64,000 nucleotides of DNA, taken from the NCBI GenBank assembly GCA_036365515.1, contig CM070875.1:104698628-104762627 (forward strand). The letters run 5' to 3'. The translations under genes were made by a program, and so were the position numbers. The notes under the pieces are model-generated. The model worked only from the letters and a program-made list of their open reading frames with translations, was not told the origin of the DNA and ran no database searches. Shown here piece by piece: positions 1 through 12,670 of this stretch. Each line of letters begins with the position of its first letter. Position 1 is the stretch's first letter. The stretch comes from Torymus aiolomorphi (lineage: Eukaryota > Arthropoda > Insecta > Hymenoptera > Torymidae).

Positions 1-90
1 GTAAAACAGAGTGCATGAGTACCACACCTCCTTAATAGTCAAGACAAAACCCTCTATGAGGAATTGGAAAAAAAAATTTTAAGTATGCAG

Positions 91-879
91 GAGAAGTGCT
101 CTGTGAAATTTGGAGCGAATTATTCATTGATGGTTATAATGTTGAAGCAAATTACATTGAGGAGAATTTATCCAAAATAATAAATACAGATATCGACCCA
201 TTGTGGTACGCCGAACACGTCAGCGAATCGCAGTATCTTTTACAAATCGTAAAATGTGATTCTGAGGTGTATTGTAGTCCGCATAGAAGTATCCTTAGAT
301 GGATTCTCCCAAATCGATTTTTACCTGCGCCCATAAAAATTAAACAATGTGAAAATGGCTGTTTTGACATAGTTAAAGCTCATATAAAACATCGCTTACC
401 TGAATTCAGACAGGTATATTTATAATTTGTTATTAAAAATTAAAAATCTAACATAAAATTTGTTCATTTTAGATAAATTATATTTTAAATTTGATACACC
501 ACGTATATAAAATGACATGAATAGTTTAAAATTTTTTTTATGTTTTTAGGTTCTATATGACACACATTGTCCCTCAGTAACTTCTCAATTAGCTAATCGA
601 GTTTGCCAAATTTGTGGAATTTATTTCGCATCAAAGAAATCTCTATTAAGCATAAGCACAATGATATGCAGCAGAGTTCGTCCGGTGCATATCGCTGCAT
701 ATCGGGAAAACGAGGCAATGTGCATTTTACGTGATGATTCTGGCTGCGAGGATGTAGAATGGATCGATGTCAAGGACATAGAAGAAATTGAAATATCGAC
801 TGATAATCAAAGTTCTTCACTAACGCCCATAATGAACGATTACAAAAATAACTTTACTTCATTCTGGCCAACTGAATAA
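91..879 (+). CDS. 3' part of an unknown spliced gene, two exons
   Basis: Exon 1 (about 91-413) ends at a CAG/GTATAT donor. Exon 2 starts at 550 after a T-rich tract ending in TTTTTAG. The 136-bp intron is phase 0 and the frame continues cleanly to the stop at 877-879. There is no ATG near the left end, so the gene probably starts outside the window; an acceptor AG lies at 89-90. Exon 1 encodes a Cys-containing segment with RFLPAPIKI; exon 2 has a CxxC pair (VCQICGIYFASKKSLL) followed by an acidic tail (EWIDVKDIEEIEIS). The pattern resembles uncharacterised arthropod and cnidarian proteins with a CCxPxRS...RFLPxP block and a Cys-rich motif. I know no function. It could be a host gene or a domesticated transposon gene. 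The splice phase is seen; the family resemblance is from memory. Confidence 0.6.
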
Positions 880-2147
880 TCAAATTTTAAATAAACATTT
901 GTTGTAATTTTATTGGTAATTATAATATTTATTGTATAATTAAAAACCAAATTTAATATTAAAATATCATTTAAAGCATATACCTGAAAATATAATCACA
1001 AGATAATGTTTTTTAATATTCCAAAGGGGGGGGGGGCAAAGTGTTACGTAATTATTAGGAGGGGGGTCATACTTAGCGTTATGAACCATTACAGGGGGGA
1101 GAGAGGCGTGAGTTTGACTTAAATCCCCGTTACGCAATTTATGGATGGCCCCACGGTAGTCGACTAGCGAATAATGTCAATGCCGCGCATGCTGCGTTCG
1201 AACACGCCGCGCTTCGCTGATCGGACGTATTCTCTACCGTTGCGCTAGCAAGCGGCCTTAAGGCGGCTAATTTAGCTCGCGTGGCGTACATGCGGTGGCC
1301 GCTTCGGCGTCATAGAATGAACCTGCCGAAATGAAGTCCGCTGCTGTGCAGGAGGAAGAGGGAGAGGGGGCTACCGCAGAGACTACGGGTGTGCGTATGA
1401 GCGTCATCAGCCGTGACTCCGTTTGTTACTATCGTGCGTTCCCCGTGATCATAAGTGACTGACTATTTTGTCACGTCATAATGTATATAATGTATGAATA
1501 AATGAATCATAAAACATCTATTGTTTTATTTTTAATTTCTTTTCTACTTCCCATATTGCTGTTCTTCCGAAATTTAAGTTCTGTAAATATTCTTCACGCT
1601 GGATATTTTAGCAATACATGATATATTTATTTTTTGCTACATTCCTTTCCAATATTTCTTAAAATGTATCTATAAATCGTTGACAATTGCCAATACATGG
1701 GAAACATATCTTGTAAGTTCTATAAATATTTTCCTGAACAATACATGGGCGATACGTTATCCTATGTATGGGGAAAGTTTTGTTTAGAGTATGGAGCGCT
1801 ATATGAAGATGTATTGACCATGTATAGGAAGTGACATATCCCTTATATTGCTCACTGTCCGAGTAATATATTGGCCAACCTTCATTTTTTGCGTGAGTAC
1901 GTTAAAACATGGAAATTTAAATATATATAGAGAAAACATGGGAAGTGCTAAACCCTCCCCAGCTCGCTGCACGCGCCTATAACTTTCGAGTAGGAATATG
2001 ATTATAAATAAAAAAATAACCCTTTTTGGCGAGTCGGAGTTGATGAGTTGACAGGCTACCGATTACAAGAAATAATGGCGACGCTAGCTATCACTCGTCT
2101 GCTTTTGGAATTTTCCTATCGAATGCCGCATGCGATATTTGTATTAA
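880..2147. other. Intergenic AT-rich DNA, no gene seen
   Basis: No credible ORF. At about 1023-1156 G-rich tracts flank GTGTTACGTAATTATTAGG, and the segment ends in ACGCAATTTATGGATGGCCCC, resembling a common arthropod dispersed repeat with GGGGCCATxxATAAATT ends; the left end is degraded. Positions 1160-1460 are GC-richer, with no recognised content. Confidence 0.45.
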
Positions 2148-2161
2148 TGTTGAAAATAGTA

Positions 2162-2660
2162 TCGTCGCTTCCCGGTTAAAACGCGTTATTTAAAAATCGG
2201 CCTGAAAAAGGCGTTATTTGGAAATCGACCTGAAGAAGGCGTTATCTTGTAATCAATCTGAAAAAGGCGTTATCTAGAAATCGTCCTGAAAAAGACGTTA
2301 TCTAGAAATCGGCCTGAAAAAGGCGTTATCTCGGAATGAACCTGAAGAAGGCGTTATCTCGCGTGTAAATTTTTTTTACTCTAATTTAAGTTGGCAACAC
2401 TGTCAACATTTTCTTTATTTAATTTCAGAAATGTTATATGACAATAGTGTACAATATCTTAAGTTAACTATACAAATGCGGGACGATAGTAAAATTAATA
2501 TTTGTTTTTTTTTGATTAACGATTTTTTTATACAATACTATATTGATTTTATAACAAACACACACACAAACACACACACACACACACACACACACCCACA
2601 CACACACACACACCCACACACCCACCCACACACACACACACCACACACACCACACACAAA

Positions 2661-2736
<76 letters not shown>

Positions 2737-4748
2737 GAGTAAATCTACAAAAAAGTAGCTCTTGTTTTTAAGGCAAAAAAGATAATTAAACTACATAGCA
2801 AGAGCTTTCATTTACTTTTATGTAAAAATAAAAAATGTTAATTTCTTGTAAAGTTATGAGTGTGTAGATATCGCTTTTACCGCTTTTTAACATTTTTGGT
2901 GTATCTTAAACATATCTTCAAACTCACGTAACTTTTAAAGGAATAATAAAAAGCAAATTAAAGATCTCGCTTTCTAGTTTAATTCGAGTTTAAATCTCTT
3001 TTTTTTATTTTTTTATTATTTTTCCTGCCGAATTGGCTAGCATTTGAAAAAGGGTAATTTTTAGCATTTGCTTCTGGAATTAAGAAAAAAACCTTTTCTT
3101 ATTCCCAATTTTATTAACATAATTATTCCAATATACAAAGTGTAAAGAAATATATACCCCACGGCGCGCGGAAAGTTCGTTTTTTCACCATACCCTGGCT
3201 GAAAATACCACTTTCGCTCCCGGCTCCGAAACGCGAATGTGGTATTTTCGGCTCGGGTATGATGAAAAATCGTATACACAACATGGGGGTAAAGAGGGCC
3301 ACCCCAGAGCACGTGTTTGCTACCCTCGCCTTCGGCTCTCCTGGCAATTTACACCTGCTCTGGACTGGCCAACTCTTTGCCTCCCTTGTTGTGTAATATA
3401 CTATTCCGAACGCGTTGCTGTTCGGAAACGAACTTTTTAACACTCCGTGCGTAACGCTCCATTTCGTACACGCTCTAATAAAAAAGCATGCCCTAAATCA
3501 AGCTTCTCACGCGTCTTGTCAAAAAATAGTGTTCAATACACGAGTGAGAAAGTAATTTTGTCCTTGTATGGCCTTTTCCCCCTCGCTTCGCTAGGGCGCA
3601 AACGTTCACACCAGGATAAAATCACTTTTTCGCACTTGTATCGAAAATAATTATTTCAGAACTATAAGTGTGCAAAATCGAACTCTGCGCAGCTCGTTAG
3701 GAGAAATAGTATACGTCACACATGCGCAATAGATCACCCGCACTCGTCTCTTTTATATATCGCCCGTGCTGTGCTCGCGCGACAAACTCGACTCGTGCGG
3801 GAATGACCTATTTTGCGCACTCGTTGCATAATGTAATTCGGTAACTTGTGAGGAAAAATAGTGTGTACGCTACGCGTGCATAAAGAAGGAAATTATGCAC
3901 ACGCGAAGATTGACGCTCGATTGGCCAGGGTATGGTGAAAAATAATATACGCAACACAGGGATAAAGAGGGACATCCGAAGCACATGTTTGCCAGCCTCG
4001 CCTTCGGCTCGTACGGTAATTTACACCTGCTTAAAAGTTACATGAGTTTGGAGATATTGCTTTTACCGCTTTTTAACATTCTTGGTGTATCTTAAACATA
4101 CCTTCAAACTCACGTAACTTTTAAGGGAAATGGTTAGCATTTGAAAAAGGGCAATTTTTTAGCATTTGTTTCTGGAATTAAGAAAAAACCTTTTCTTATT
4201 CCCAATGTCGAGAAAAGGGATGTCGTTTTAGATTGTACACGAGTACTTTCCGTTCCTTTATGGTATAAAGAAGTAGTAGAAAAAATCTGTTTGGGAGATT
4301 GTTTAAAAAAAAATTATATAATATTGGTTATTACAAATATTTATTATATATTTATTATAAAATCAATATAGTATTGTATAAAAAAATCGTTAATAAAAAA
4401 AAAACAAATATTAATTTTACTATCGCCCCACATTTGTATAGTTAACTTAAAAAATTGTACACTATTATCATATAACATATTTCTGAAATTAAATAAAGAA
4501 AATGTTGACAGTGTTGTCAACTTAAATTAGAGTAAAAAAAATTTACGCGCGAGATAACGCCTTCTTCAGATTCATTCCGAGATAACGCCTTTTTCAGGCC
4601 AATTTCTAGATAACGTCTTTTTCAGGACGATTTCTAGATAACGCCTTTTTCAGATTGATTACAAGATAACGCCTTCTTCGGGTCGATTTCCAAATAACGC
4701 CTTTTTCAGGCCGATTTTTAAATAACGCCTTTTAACCGGGAAGCGACG
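2162..4748. mobile_element. Foldback element, 2.6 kb, TIRs with tandem repeats
   Basis: Left end CGTCGCTTCCCGGTTAAAA pairs with the right end TTTTAACCGGGAAGCGACG. The terminal inverted repeats run about 390 bp each (2162-2554 and 4355-4748). Each contains about seven tandem copies of a roughly 31-bp unit (core GGCGTTATCTAGAAATCG), which is the classic foldback architecture. A GTA flanks both sides (2159-2161 and 4749-4751). The interior holds a (CA)n run and a direct repeat (about 2852-3115 and 4033-4206) around AT-rich DNA. No transposase ORF is visible; the short ORFs inside look spurious. Confidence 0.75.
2556..2735. repeat. (CA)n then (TA)n microsatellite
   Basis: Alternating CA with a few CCA interruptions passes into (TA)n. 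ORFs here encode only Thr-His or Cys-Val repeats and are not genes. Confidence 0.95.
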
Positions 4749-5076
4749 GTACACATCTATATTGTACGGATGAATATAGATAGTAGGTATGTGTGAGCGC
4801 GTGACTGTATCGAGAGCGCGCAATGTCGTATGAGTCCGAAAGTAAACATGTACCTCTCCCCTTCCTAGTGTGTGCGTGAGCAAGCATCGAAGTCGAGAGG
4901 CAGCGAACGATACGCTGCTCTCTCTCTCTCTTCTGCCGTACGCCGAATGAAAAGCACCTTGCGCTAGGCGCTATGAAGGGCCCGTCTTATTTTATACTTA
5001 AGCCTAAATAAATAAGTCATTCTTTTATACCTTAAATGTGTCTCTCCATCATTAATAATAATGCCACACCTCAACA

Positions 5077-8011
5077 TGTTAGCTGGAGCCGTGGTTGGTT
5101 TGCCACGAGATGAGTCGTAAGTGCTTTTTCTCATTATCTGCTATATGGACGCTCGAGTCATATAGAGATAATTAAAGTGCCGCGTATGTGAATACCGTGT
5201 GAAACGTATATGGATGAAGAATCGAAATTGAAAATCGAGCAAGAAGAAAAGCCCGAACACGAAGGAACGTTCGAGACATCTATTGAAGAAGAAACGACCT
5301 TGGAGGTTAAGCACGAAGAAAATTCCGAACACACACAAAGGAACGTTCGAGAACGAAGAAGATAAAATGGAGAGAAAAGACATCACGATACCGGTGTTCG
5401 ACGGTGAAGACTACAGCATGTGGAAGAAAAGAATTACAATGTACCTAAAGATGAAAAAGTGTGACGCAGTGATAACCAGATCAAGAGTTGCTGCAGACAA
5501 AGAAGACTGGGAAGAAAGTGACTTAAAGGCCATAAATTTGATTTACAGTGCCATTTCCAACAAACAATTGGAGTTTGTGTGTGAAGAAGATACGGCGTAT
5601 AAAATAATAAAAAAATTGGATGATATGTATTTCAATGAGTCTGCAGCACTACAAATTGTGTGTCGAAATAAATTGGAAAAATTGAGACAAGAAAAGTATA
5701 GTGATACAGCAACATTTTTCAGTGAATTTGAAAAATCAGTGAATGAATTAAAAAGCGCAGGTGCAAAAATAAGTGAAAAAGAAAAATTGAATTACATGTT
5801 GAACACGTTGCCGAGCCAATACAGTTACATTGGCGATTTAATAGACACGTTAAAAGAAGAGGATCAAACGGAATCGTATGTGAAAAATAAAATCCAGATT
5901 GCTGAAATGAAGAACAATAACGAGCATAACGAACAAAGGTCTAATGTATTCGCTGCAAAAAAGAACCAGAAAGGAAGCTGCTACAAATGTGGGAAAACCG
6001 GGCATTTCGCACGAGCATGCCAAAATGGAGGACAAGCAGGACAAAGCGGCACAATATGGCGAGGCTCAACACGTGGCCGCGGCCGAGGGAAGGCAAGAAG
6101 AGGCAACTACGGCAGAGGGCGCGGAAACTTCCATCAGCAAGGAGCCAGCACGAGCGAGCAGAGCGGCGAAGGTACGAGCGCGTGGATAGCTACGGCGCAT
6201 GCGGTGCAGAGTAACTATAGTCAAGGTAGGCTAGGTAATGAAATACAGTGGTTGCTGGGCAGCGGATGTACAGAACACATTATAAATAGCGTAGGCTACT
6301 TTGATAAATTTATTGATCTTAAAGAACCGATAAATATCTACCTAGGGGATAATAGATATATAAAAGCAACGAAAATTGGAAATGTAGTTAGCTATTTTGA
6401 TGCGTTTGGTAAAAAGAATGAAGTTAATATGAGTAATGTTTTTTATGCCGAAAAAATGAATACATACTTAGTAAGTTTTGGGAAATTAACAGATAACAAT
6501 ACGATCATTTCAAAGGGAAATACAGCAAGGATAATAGATAAAGCTGATAAATTGATAGCTGTAGCATACAAAGAAAATCGAACTTATAAGATAAATAGTA
6601 TCTTGAAACATAGAGAGAATTTTGTAAACACAGCCGACTGTGTAGCAATAATAACATGAGTTTGAAAGAGAAATGGCATAGAATGTTAGGACACGTAAAT
6701 TTCGGGTATCTAAATACACTATGTAGAGAAGAGTTATTAACGGGTATTCCGAATAAACTTGAAACGGAATTTATGAAGTGCAAAACGTGCATAGAGAATA
6801 CGATGCATAACTTTCCATTGAGCAACGATAGAATAAAAGCTAAAGATATTTTAGAGATAGTTCATACAGATGTATGCGGTCCATTTAAAACTGCAGGTTT
6901 TAATGGAGAAAATTATTTTGTTTCTTTCATTGATGATTATAGCAAAATCGCGAAGGTTTATTGTATCAAAACTAAAGACGAAGTTTTTGATTGCTTAGTT
7001 AGATTTATTAATGAATGTGAAAATTTATCTGAAAAGAGAGTAAAAGTTTTGAGATGTGATAACGGGAAAGAATATTTAAATAACCGCCTCTATAAATTTG
7101 CCAAAGAAAAAGGTATTATTTTGAATAATTGTCCAGTATATGTACATGAGTTAAACGGAACCGCGGAAAGGTACAATAGAACGATAATGGATATGGCGCG
7201 ATGTTTACTAACAGAGGCAAACGTTCATAAACGGTTTTGGCCCGAGATTATTTGTGCAGCGACTTATTTGAAAAATCGAACATTGACTAATACGATAGAG
7301 AGAAAAACTCCGTACGAAATATTTTTTAGGAGACGGCCGGATATCAAACATTTACGTCTATACGGGAGTAGAGTTTTTGTTAGAAAACCGGAACAAAAAA
7401 GAAAATCTAAATGGGATAAAAAGGCAGATATGGGAATCCTATTAGGATATAGTGATGTAGGATATAGAGTCCTAGTAAATAATAAAATGGTAGTTGCTAA
7501 ACATGTAGATATCGTAGAGGAAAATGTAAAATGTATAGGACTTGATGATGTAGAGTCAAAATGTACATCTCCTTCTACTTCGACTCTCGAGTCATTTTGA
7601 GGAGAGCACAATGATCGTGATGATGATTTAAGCGATAATAATGTTTTTCAAAGCGTGGATGAGAATAATGAACAGGAATCAAAGTAGTAAATAAGAAAAA
7701 TGTAGAACTATTAAAAGTCCCACGTAGATCTACAAGTGATAGAAAAAGTCCAATAAGATATCCAAAAAATATTTCGAATAATATTTATGTAAATTACTGC
7801 AGGGTAGATACTCCATATACATTTGAGAAGGCGATGAGTAGTAATGATAGTGAGAGCTGGATAAAAGCTATGGATAAATAAATAGAAAGTTTAAAAGATA
7901 ATAAAACATGGGAATTAGTTGAAAGGATACCAAATGAAAAGGTAATAGATGTAAAATGGGTTTATAGTAGGAAATCCGATGATATATATAACGCGAGATT
8001 AGTTGTAAGAG
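5077..8011 (+). pseudogene. Copia-1 Gag-Pol, truncated in reverse transcriptase
   Basis: The Gag ATG is at 5367 (MERKDITIPVFDGEDYSMW, the UBN2-type Gag start), followed by a CCHC knuckle CYKCGKTGHFARAC near 5980-6021. The protease motif reads WLLGSGCTEHI, where the family has DSGCT/S: the catalytic Asp is replaced by Gly. The frame breaks near 6655, then GAG-pre-integrase and integrase continue to 7600 (HTDVCGPFKT, CDNGKEY, ELNGTAERYNR: the D-D-E residues are present). A stop at 7598-7600, another near 7880, and remnants of the linker and RT start (RLVVRG) follow until the sequence changes abruptly at about 8012. Polymerase, RNase H and 3' LTR are missing. Closely related to Copia-2. Dead copy. 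Confidence 0.9.
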
Positions 8012-8440
8012 GCGAGAAGAGCTCGCGACCGCCGCAGAGGCCAGGGCCGCCGGGCTGCGCCGCGCCGCCTTGCGGAAGGAGGAGGAGGCTCGTCTGGCTC
8101 GTGCGCACGAGCGCATGGAAGAAGCTAGGCGAGCCAGAGAAGAGGCGGAGGGGACGGCGTGCCAGGCTAAAGGAGAGGCCCAGCGCCGTCTCCAAGAAAG
8201 AAGAGGAGCGCCTCCGAAATTCGCTCAAAGAGGAGAAGGCTGTCCGCGAGGTATTAGACGTATAGGCGCTCCCCCGGTGCTTTATGTGTGTTGAGCTTGG
8301 AGCAAAGAAGTCAAAACACTGCCCCAACCAAGCTCGCCACAAGGGGCGCAGGACTTACTCCCGAGCCAGTTGAAAAGGGCGAAGCCCCGAAGAGTTTTTT
8401 TTATGTTTTTTTTTAATAAAAATTAAAAAAAAACCCACTG
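8012..8440 (+). other. GC-rich fragment with coiled-coil coding, unknown element
   Basis: Base composition jumps from AT-rich to GC-rich exactly where Copia-1 stops. One frame reads as a charged Glu/Arg/Ala-rich coiled coil (8070-8210); a second frame continues (RLRNSLKEEKAVREVLDV), and a short Cys-containing piece (CFMCVELGAKKSKHCPN) follows near 8278-8330. It ends in T-rich then A-rich sequence. This could be the 3' end of a non-LTR retrotransposon, but I cannot name it. Confidence 0.35.
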
Positions 8441-8856
8441 ACTCCAATTATTCCTAATTCCCTTTTCGAACCTCCTTCTCCTAAAATCTTACCACCATAC
8501 GTATAGGTACGACGACGGCCATGGATGGCAGAGCTGCTCACAGGTCCCCTAAGCAGCGCCTGGCGGGGGGGAGGTGTAACGCGTGCGCGACGTAGGAAAT
8601 TCGAGATTCGAATTACCCGCGCCGAGCAGGCATGCTCACTGGGGGCGCGAGCGCGCGAGCATCCCGGCCGGATTAAAACGGTCTCGCGACGCGTAATATG
8701 CCCTGCTACGACTTTATGCGAAACACGGCAGCCATCTTCGTGTCTGCCATCGCGCCGTGAACTCCTCTCCAGCGTGTCTCTCAAAAGTTATTGCGTTTGC
8801 GCCGTCTAGTTTTTTATATATAGCCTTACAGCGATTGGAGTGGAGGCGCATACTAA

Positions 8857-9796
<940 letters not shown>

Positions 9797-11027
9797 ACTA
9801 AATTTGCCGAATGTCGTCCTGAATATTGTATTTTAGCTGGTGCTAGTGGTACGCATTCAGTGTGTGTGTGTGCGTTTATCATAAAAATTTCAAACTCCTC
9901 TTAGCTGGTTTAAGAAACTCAGAAGTTTCTTTTGATAAAATAGATACTTACAAAGATTCCATAGCTGAAATAGTTTGTAAAACACCAACAGTGAAATGTT
10001 ACTTAAATATGTGTCAAAATTGTCCTCTTATTGAACCTCTAAAAACGGAACTTGATTTATTTCTTGAGAGGTCTGGGGTTAATGAAACAAAATTTGAAGT
10101 GTGGAAAACTACTGATAGATCAACATTCCAAACTGAAATTGTTACTAGTTCTTTATTTAAATTTAAACTCAAAACTCATTCTTTCATTTCCAAACAGCAG
10201 TCATCTTATTTCCAAATCTTAAGAGAATTCTTAAGCAAAGGAGAATTTTTAATTTCCCTAGATTTTTCGAAAAACTATGCGTTCATTGCACCAGACGTGG
10301 CACAATCATTCCATTATAATAATAATCAATGTAGTTTGGCAACAATAGTTATTTACTACAAAGGTTCAGATTCTAAAATTGAACACAAAAGCATGGCGAT
10401 TTTTTCAGACAACTTAATTCATGATACTGTGGCAGTTTTCCCTAATTCAAGAAATTATAATCGATTACCTTAAAAAATCTTTTAATTTCGTTAAAAAAAT
10501 CATTTATTTTACTAATGGAGCTGCACAACATTTTAAAAATAAACACAATTTTCAGAATCTTCTTCATCATTATCAAGATTTTTCCGTTGAAGCTGAGTGG
10601 CACTTTAATGCGACTGCTCAAGGAAAAAATGCATGCAATGGGATCGGTGCTTTTATAAAATATAATGGCGAGCAAATTTGCGGTAAGTATCCGATAATTA
10701 TATATTGACGGCGCAAGATCTTTATCAGTGGACGACTAAATACTTTGAAAATATTTTGTGCTTTTTTCATCAAAGGCTACAGATAAATTAAGACAAAGGC
10801 TAGATTCAGCAAAAACAGTGCCTAGAACTCAATCGTTTCAATGTGTTAGATTATTAACTGACACTAAAATGTTAGAACTAAAACGATTCTCAACATCTGA
10901 AGGTTCCCAATTACATCAACCAGTTAAAAAAGCTGAACCTTCTAAAACTCGAATTAAGAGAAACATGAGTATCGTGAAAAGACCAATAAAAATAATCCCA
11001 AATAAAAACAAAAGAATTAAGAATTAA
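9797..11027 (+). pseudogene. Broken uncharacterised transposase-like protein
   Basis: An N-terminal piece (9797-9870, LAGASGTHSVCVCAF) leads by frameshift into 9880-10470, then 10421-10708, then 10740-11027. Conserved-looking blocks are SLDFSKNYAFIAPDVAQ, a YFTNGAAQHFKNK block and EWHFNATAQGKNACNGIG. These match, from memory, a family common in aphids, ants and Hydra with LDFAENY, FSDGxxxQYKN and GKGxCDGxGG. The spaced acidic positions suggest a DDE-like nuclease fold, but that is inference. In the middle block the usual Asp is Asn (TNG). There are at least three frameshifts and no introns, so this is a dead copy. Confidence 0.6.
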
Positions 11028-11129
11028 ATAAATAATTAATATATTTAAAACATACTATATGATTCACTGATAAACATTGTGTAATTCTTTTAAATAGGAA
11101 GCAACGAAAATATGCACTACGTTTATGAA

Positions 11130-11775
11130 AGCACGCAAAAAGTTTGCGCAGCCGCTCGCCGCTGTCTTTTTAATCGTATTACTTTTGAGCTCTACGTCTC
11201 CAACTTGAAAATTTAGGGTTTCGTAGCTTATAACTTGTACTTTCGAATGGTGATATGCATTTTGAAAAACAACATGTTATATTTTAAGAAAAATGGTTCT
11301 GAACTTTTCACTTGAAAAGTGTTTGGGAGTAAAAAGAATAGCACCATTGAAAAGAGCAGGAAAAAATCTATTCATATATGTCTCTTGTTTTTTTCTGAGA
11401 GACTCAAAATACGATTACAAGTTCATTATATCAAGACCGAGTGTGCGGCGCGTCCGAGCACAGCACAAAGAGCTCGCGCGGCCACTCACCGCTGTCTTTT
11501 TAATTTTGTTACTTTTGAGCCCTTCATTTCTCCAATTTAAAAATTTAGGGTTTTGTAGCTTAAAACTTGTACTTTCGAATGGTGATATGTATTTTGAAAA
11601 AAAACATGATGTACTTTGTGAAAAATGGCTCCGAACTTTCAACTCGAATTTTCGACCAGAAGAAAGAGTTTCGGAGAAAAAATAAACAAACCATTGGAAA
11701 GAGCACGAAAAAATCTATCGATATATGTCTTTTGTTTTTTTCTGAGAGACTCAGAATATGATTACGAGCGAGTCG
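11130..11775 (+). repeat. Two-copy tandem duplication, period about 330-350 bp
   Basis: Copy 1 (about 11150-11420) and copy 2 (about 11480-11770) share CTGTCTTTTTAAT, ACTTGTACTTTCGAATGGTG and TTTTTTCTGAGAGACTCA in the same order. ORFs inside are low-complexity and differ between copies. No gene is assigned. 11028-11130 and 11776-12130 are AT-rich and featureless. Confidence 0.8.
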
Positions 11776-12130
11776 AACAGAGCATGTTTTGCACGAAATG
11801 GCGTCGCGCGCGCCCGCTCGCTGGTTTTTAGCGGACGCTCCCATACGTAACCTAACCTTACTTTTACCTTTGTATTACGCGATAAAAATTTCAGTTACAA
11901 TCGCAGCCAATGTGAACTCTTTGTATGATATGAAAATAAGCAAAATAAAAATACTGTTATAATATTATCGTGATAATTTCTTGAAAGCATGCAGGGAATC
12001 AGGTAGGTAATGTTGTGAATAAGAGCCTAACACTAAATGTAAATTTTTTACTAATAAAATTTTCATTTTACGAAGAACTTACAAAAGTGAACATATTTTA
12101 CTCTTACATCTAGGATTACAAAAAAAAAAA

Positions 12131-12670
12131 TTATAATTTTGCGATACATATTTGATTATTCTGCCAAGTTCCTAATGAAGTGTTTATCGGAAGAAAACGA
12201 TTCCGGTAAGAATTCGCCTTTCTGGCTCGCTTTTGTGAAATAACTTTATAAAATTTAGCAGCTATGTTATCGTTTTTGTATGTATTGTATGAAAAGATGA
12301 GACAAAACGCGCGTAAAGAACTACCACTACACATATGATGCAAAAACGTAATACAATATTCACTGCACACTTTTGAATCAAAACTTTGTAACAGTTTCTT
12401 GTTCCACTGGAAACGCACGCATTTACTTCGTAGGCTATCAAGATGGTGTGGTGAGGTGGGAGCGAATCCGTAACTGTCGAAATATACACCGTACCCATTT
12501 TTGTTTATGTAAATGGCAACCCAATGCGATCCTGGTTTATTTGCTGTATCTAGATTGGTCACAATAGCTACAGGCGGATTTAAAATTTTTGGAATGTTGT
12601 CAGCAGCATACACACCTATTGTATTCGCTATTAGCGCACGTATCGCATGCATTATTATCCTTGTGTTCAT
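12131..12670 (-). CDS. Adenain-type cysteine protease of the Polinton
   Basis: 179 codons starting with ATG at 12670. The expected triad region is present: His in GSHWVAIYI (about residue 49), Asp in VYFDSYG (about 66), and Cys in SKVCSEYCITFLHHMCSG. This matches adenovirus/Polinton maturation proteases, which cleave capsid precursors. The gene lies last in the reading direction of the element. The ORF is uninterrupted, unlike most of its neighbours, and length fits the family. Whether it is expressed is unknown; remnant status is likely given the decay around it. The N-terminus overlaps in another frame with the acidic tail of the preceding gene. Confidence 0.8.
   Translation of the reverse strand: MNTRIIMHAIRALIANTIGVYAADNIPKILNPPVAIVTNLDTANKPGSHWVAIYINKNGYGVYFDSYGFAPTSPHHLDSLRSKCVRFQWNKKLLQSFDSKVCSEYCITFLHHMCSGSSLRAFCLIFSYNTYKNDNIAAKFYKVISQKRARKANSYRNRFLPINTSLGTWQNNQICIAKL

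Larger units (their letters stand above)
2148..5076 (+). repeat. 5' LTR of Copia-1, split by a foldback element
   Basis: The LTR start TGTTGAAAATA lies at 2148-2158 and the rest continues at 4752-5076 after the inserted foldback. Removing the insertion and one GTA gives a start that aligns with the Copia-2 LTR start (TGTTAAATATTGTACATTC). The LTR ends in CCTCAACA (5076) just before TGTTAGCTGGAGCCGTGG, which corresponds to the leader after the Copia-2 LTR. Net length is about 339 bp. No 3' LTR exists because the element is truncated at 8011. Confidence 0.6.

Noticed and set aside
2431..2742. ORFs on both strands through the (CA)n/(TA)n run
   Set aside because: They encode only dipeptide repeats from the microsatellite.
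3061..3650. Short ORFs inside the foldback
   Set aside because: No motif, both strands, not conserved between the internal direct repeats.
8413..8809. ORFs of 94-123 codons as host genes
   Set aside because: GC-rich, overlapping on both strands, no recognisable domain.
11293..11831. ORFs in the 330-bp tandem duplication
   Set aside because: The frame is not shared between the two copies.
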